The translations under genes were made by a program, and so were the position numbers. The notes under the pieces were generated by a model. That model saw only the letters and a list, made by a program, of their open reading frames with translations. It was not told the DNA's origin and searched no databases. A stretch of DNA of 64,000 bases from contig NZ_CP104694.1 in assembly GCF_025398735.1 (NCBI RefSeq), forward strand, positions 3,063,001-3,127,000, written 5' to 3'. Every line of letters begins with the position of its first letter. The first letter of the stretch is position 1. Below are positions 63,601 to 64,000 of the stretch, in pieces. This stretch comes from Tahibacter amnicola. GTDB lineage: Bacteria > Pseudomonadota > Gammaproteobacteria > Xanthomonadales > Rhodanobacteraceae.

Positions 63601-64000
63601 AGCACGGTACCGCTCGTTGTTCGAATCGATTGATGAAGGTTTCTGTACGATCGAGATGCTCTACGACGAGGATGGCCGAGCGGTCGACTATCGCTTTCTC
63701 GAAGCCAACGCCGCCTTCGAGCGGCAGACAGGGCTGCGGAACCCGGTCGGTCAACGCATGCGCACACTCGCGCCCGGGCAGGAGCAGCATTGGTTCGATA
63801 TCTACAACCATGTCGCGGTGACCGGCGAGCCATTGCGATTCGAGCACCGTGCCGAAGCGCTCGACCGGTGGTTCTCGGTCTACGCCTTCCGCACGGGCGA
63901 ACCCGAGCAACGGCAGGTTGCCGTCCTTTTTGATGACGTCACCGAGCGCAAGCTGGCGAACGAGAAGCTGAGCGCCAGTCAGCGGCAGCAGGCGTTCCTT
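60671..64000 (+). CDS. CheB-PAS-GAF-histidine kinase-receiver-PAS hybrid sensor, 3' end outside window
   Basis: 1110 codons from ATG 60671, open at the window end. Order: CheB methylesterase domain ~20-205 with the triad S32 (CGSAGGL), H59 (MLHLPP) and D148 (GMGDDAAVG); PAS ~225-385 (WWGPDLIQIYNDPWRQFLG); GAF-like ~395-540; HisKA with H575 in NVSHEFRTPLTLLL; HATPase (SNLLSNALKFTF, SDTGVGIP, GAGIGLSIV); receiver ~855-970 with D897 (VVLADVMMPG) and KPFSPREL; then PAS from ~980. The catalytic methylesterase residues are kept. Probably phosphorelays to a downstream partner outside the window. Confidence 0.88.
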   Translation, partial: MYGTESGQANTDSGDPALQRGGAFDLVVLCGSAGGLTAVVTVLQDLPPDFTTPVLVMLHLPPEVGLAALSRRQWRPVEWLQAGAALERGKILVCPPRLSAEILPDSTCVLYPCEGGALERPIDRLLLSVARSVGDRALAVVLTGMGDDAAVGTSELHRAGACVLAQEPESAEYPSMPKATIAAGAATMVLPLDELGHVIGELADGMPTRRLRAELGAVERTFGAHGEVAARAREIDWSQTGLGAVISWPHELRVMTRMVVESVYPAAVWWGPDLIQIYNDPWRQFLGPHQHPHALGASARQTWASIWSDIGPMIEQVRVNGRSVGRRDYPLLVEREESSDRIFATFSYAPIRDAGGAVVGVYNTVWDTTRDVVADRRLKVLRELALRMNGAVQVRVACERAVEALASSPQEAPFALLYVVDTARQQAVLAGVTGLEPGGQAAPRVVSLAGDASPWPLGRALVATDEAELRFDNLAQRCPGLLPLAAVHGGSPAPTSALLLPVRTAGSTAAAAMLVLGLNPHLPFTDTYRSFVDLIVEQIAAGIAQARLHEQERERVDRLAELDRAKSQFFANVSHEFRTPLTLLLAPLDELLRRRDRLPPGLGDEVDTAARNARRLLTLVTNLLDFSQIESTRRRAYLAPHDLAALTADIVSHFRSAVERAGLRLTVALAGNLPLVPVDPEMWTKVVSNLLSNALKFTFAGEISIALTALRLHAELVVSDTGVGIPEEELPHVFKRFHRVRGARARTAEGAGIGLSIVQDLIHRMGGQLQVRSRLDKGTSFTIWLPYKSFRQTGEAPEELAVAPPIAAAALADEASRWLPDESVEPAEVQADLLGPPANPRSGQIGRARIVVVDDNADMRDYLRRLLAPRCDVQVAAGAESALALIRSHRPDVVLADVMMPGSDGFALLKTIRGNPALRFLPVVLVTARAGEETAIEGLLAGADDYIAKPFSPRELVARVNAVVDRARADVALRKSEARYRSLFESIDEGFCTIEMLYDEDGRAVDYRFLEANAAFERQTGLRNPVGQRMRTLAPGQEQHWFDIYNHVAVTGEPLRFEHRAEALDRWFSVYAFRTGEPEQRQVAVLFDDVTERKLANEKLSASQRQQAFL

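Overview
The window is GC-rich, densely packed gammaproteobacterial-looking DNA. The gene content (FabA/FabB, UbiU/V/T, NarGHJI, a FecI/FecR/TonB receptor unit, LytTR two-component system, secreted proteins with tails like RIFLGTFEP) resembles Xanthomonadales, perhaps Rhodanobacteraceae. That placement is inference from protein style; there is no rRNA or tRNA to confirm it. No tRNA, CRISPR array, insertion sequence or prophage was recognised.

Layout. (1) 1-3436: a chromate module. chrB, an ornithine-cyclodeaminase-family gene and chrA run leftward with ATGA overlaps; a stand-alone ChrB C-terminal-domain gene diverges from them, and two inverted repeats lie between. (2) 3476-29317: an anaerobic-respiration island. 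It holds a porin, a PLP decarboxylase, two small DUF2249-type genes, an NnrS-like membrane protein, a UbiT protein carrying an AroQ chorismate-mutase domain, fabA-fabB, ubiU-ubiV, a small Cys-rich protein, ubiD with a cysteine-desulfhydrase-like gene, moaA, moeA, narK, narGHJI, a parvulin PPIase and a second narK. Nine FNR/ANR/DNR-like sites (TTGAT-N4-ATCAA or TTGAC-N4-GTCAA) sit in front of these units, several with a -10-like hexamer at class II distance. The genes fit together as follows: nitrate uptake and reduction, Mo cofactor supply, oxygen-independent ubiquinone synthesis (UbiT/U/V plus UbiD) and oxygen-independent unsaturated fatty acids (FabA/B). (3) 29446-42946: ordinary chromosome with small membrane proteins, DbpA, an outer-membrane protein, GNAT, a P-domain secreted protein with a frameshift, a DsbD-N-like/redoxin pair, and a LysR/quinone-oxidoreductase pair. 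(4) 43018-49752: a large ExeM/NucH-type extracellular nuclease (also frame-disrupted at a homopolymer), a membrane protein and a LytS/LytR-type two-component system. (5) 50021-54462: an ECF sigma factor, FecR and TonB-receptor unit. (6) 55000-64000: an acyltransferase-fold protein, a metzincin without a signal peptide, a lipocalin-like protein, an amidohydrolase, and a CheB-PAS-GAF-kinase-receiver-PAS hybrid cut off by the window end.

The most notable observations are the in-frame chorismate mutase-UbiT protein with almost all catalytic residues kept, and the concentration of anaerobic quinone, lipid and nitrate genes under shared FNR-type sites. Coordinates and motif positions were read by eye; family names rest on recalled motifs, not on database searches.
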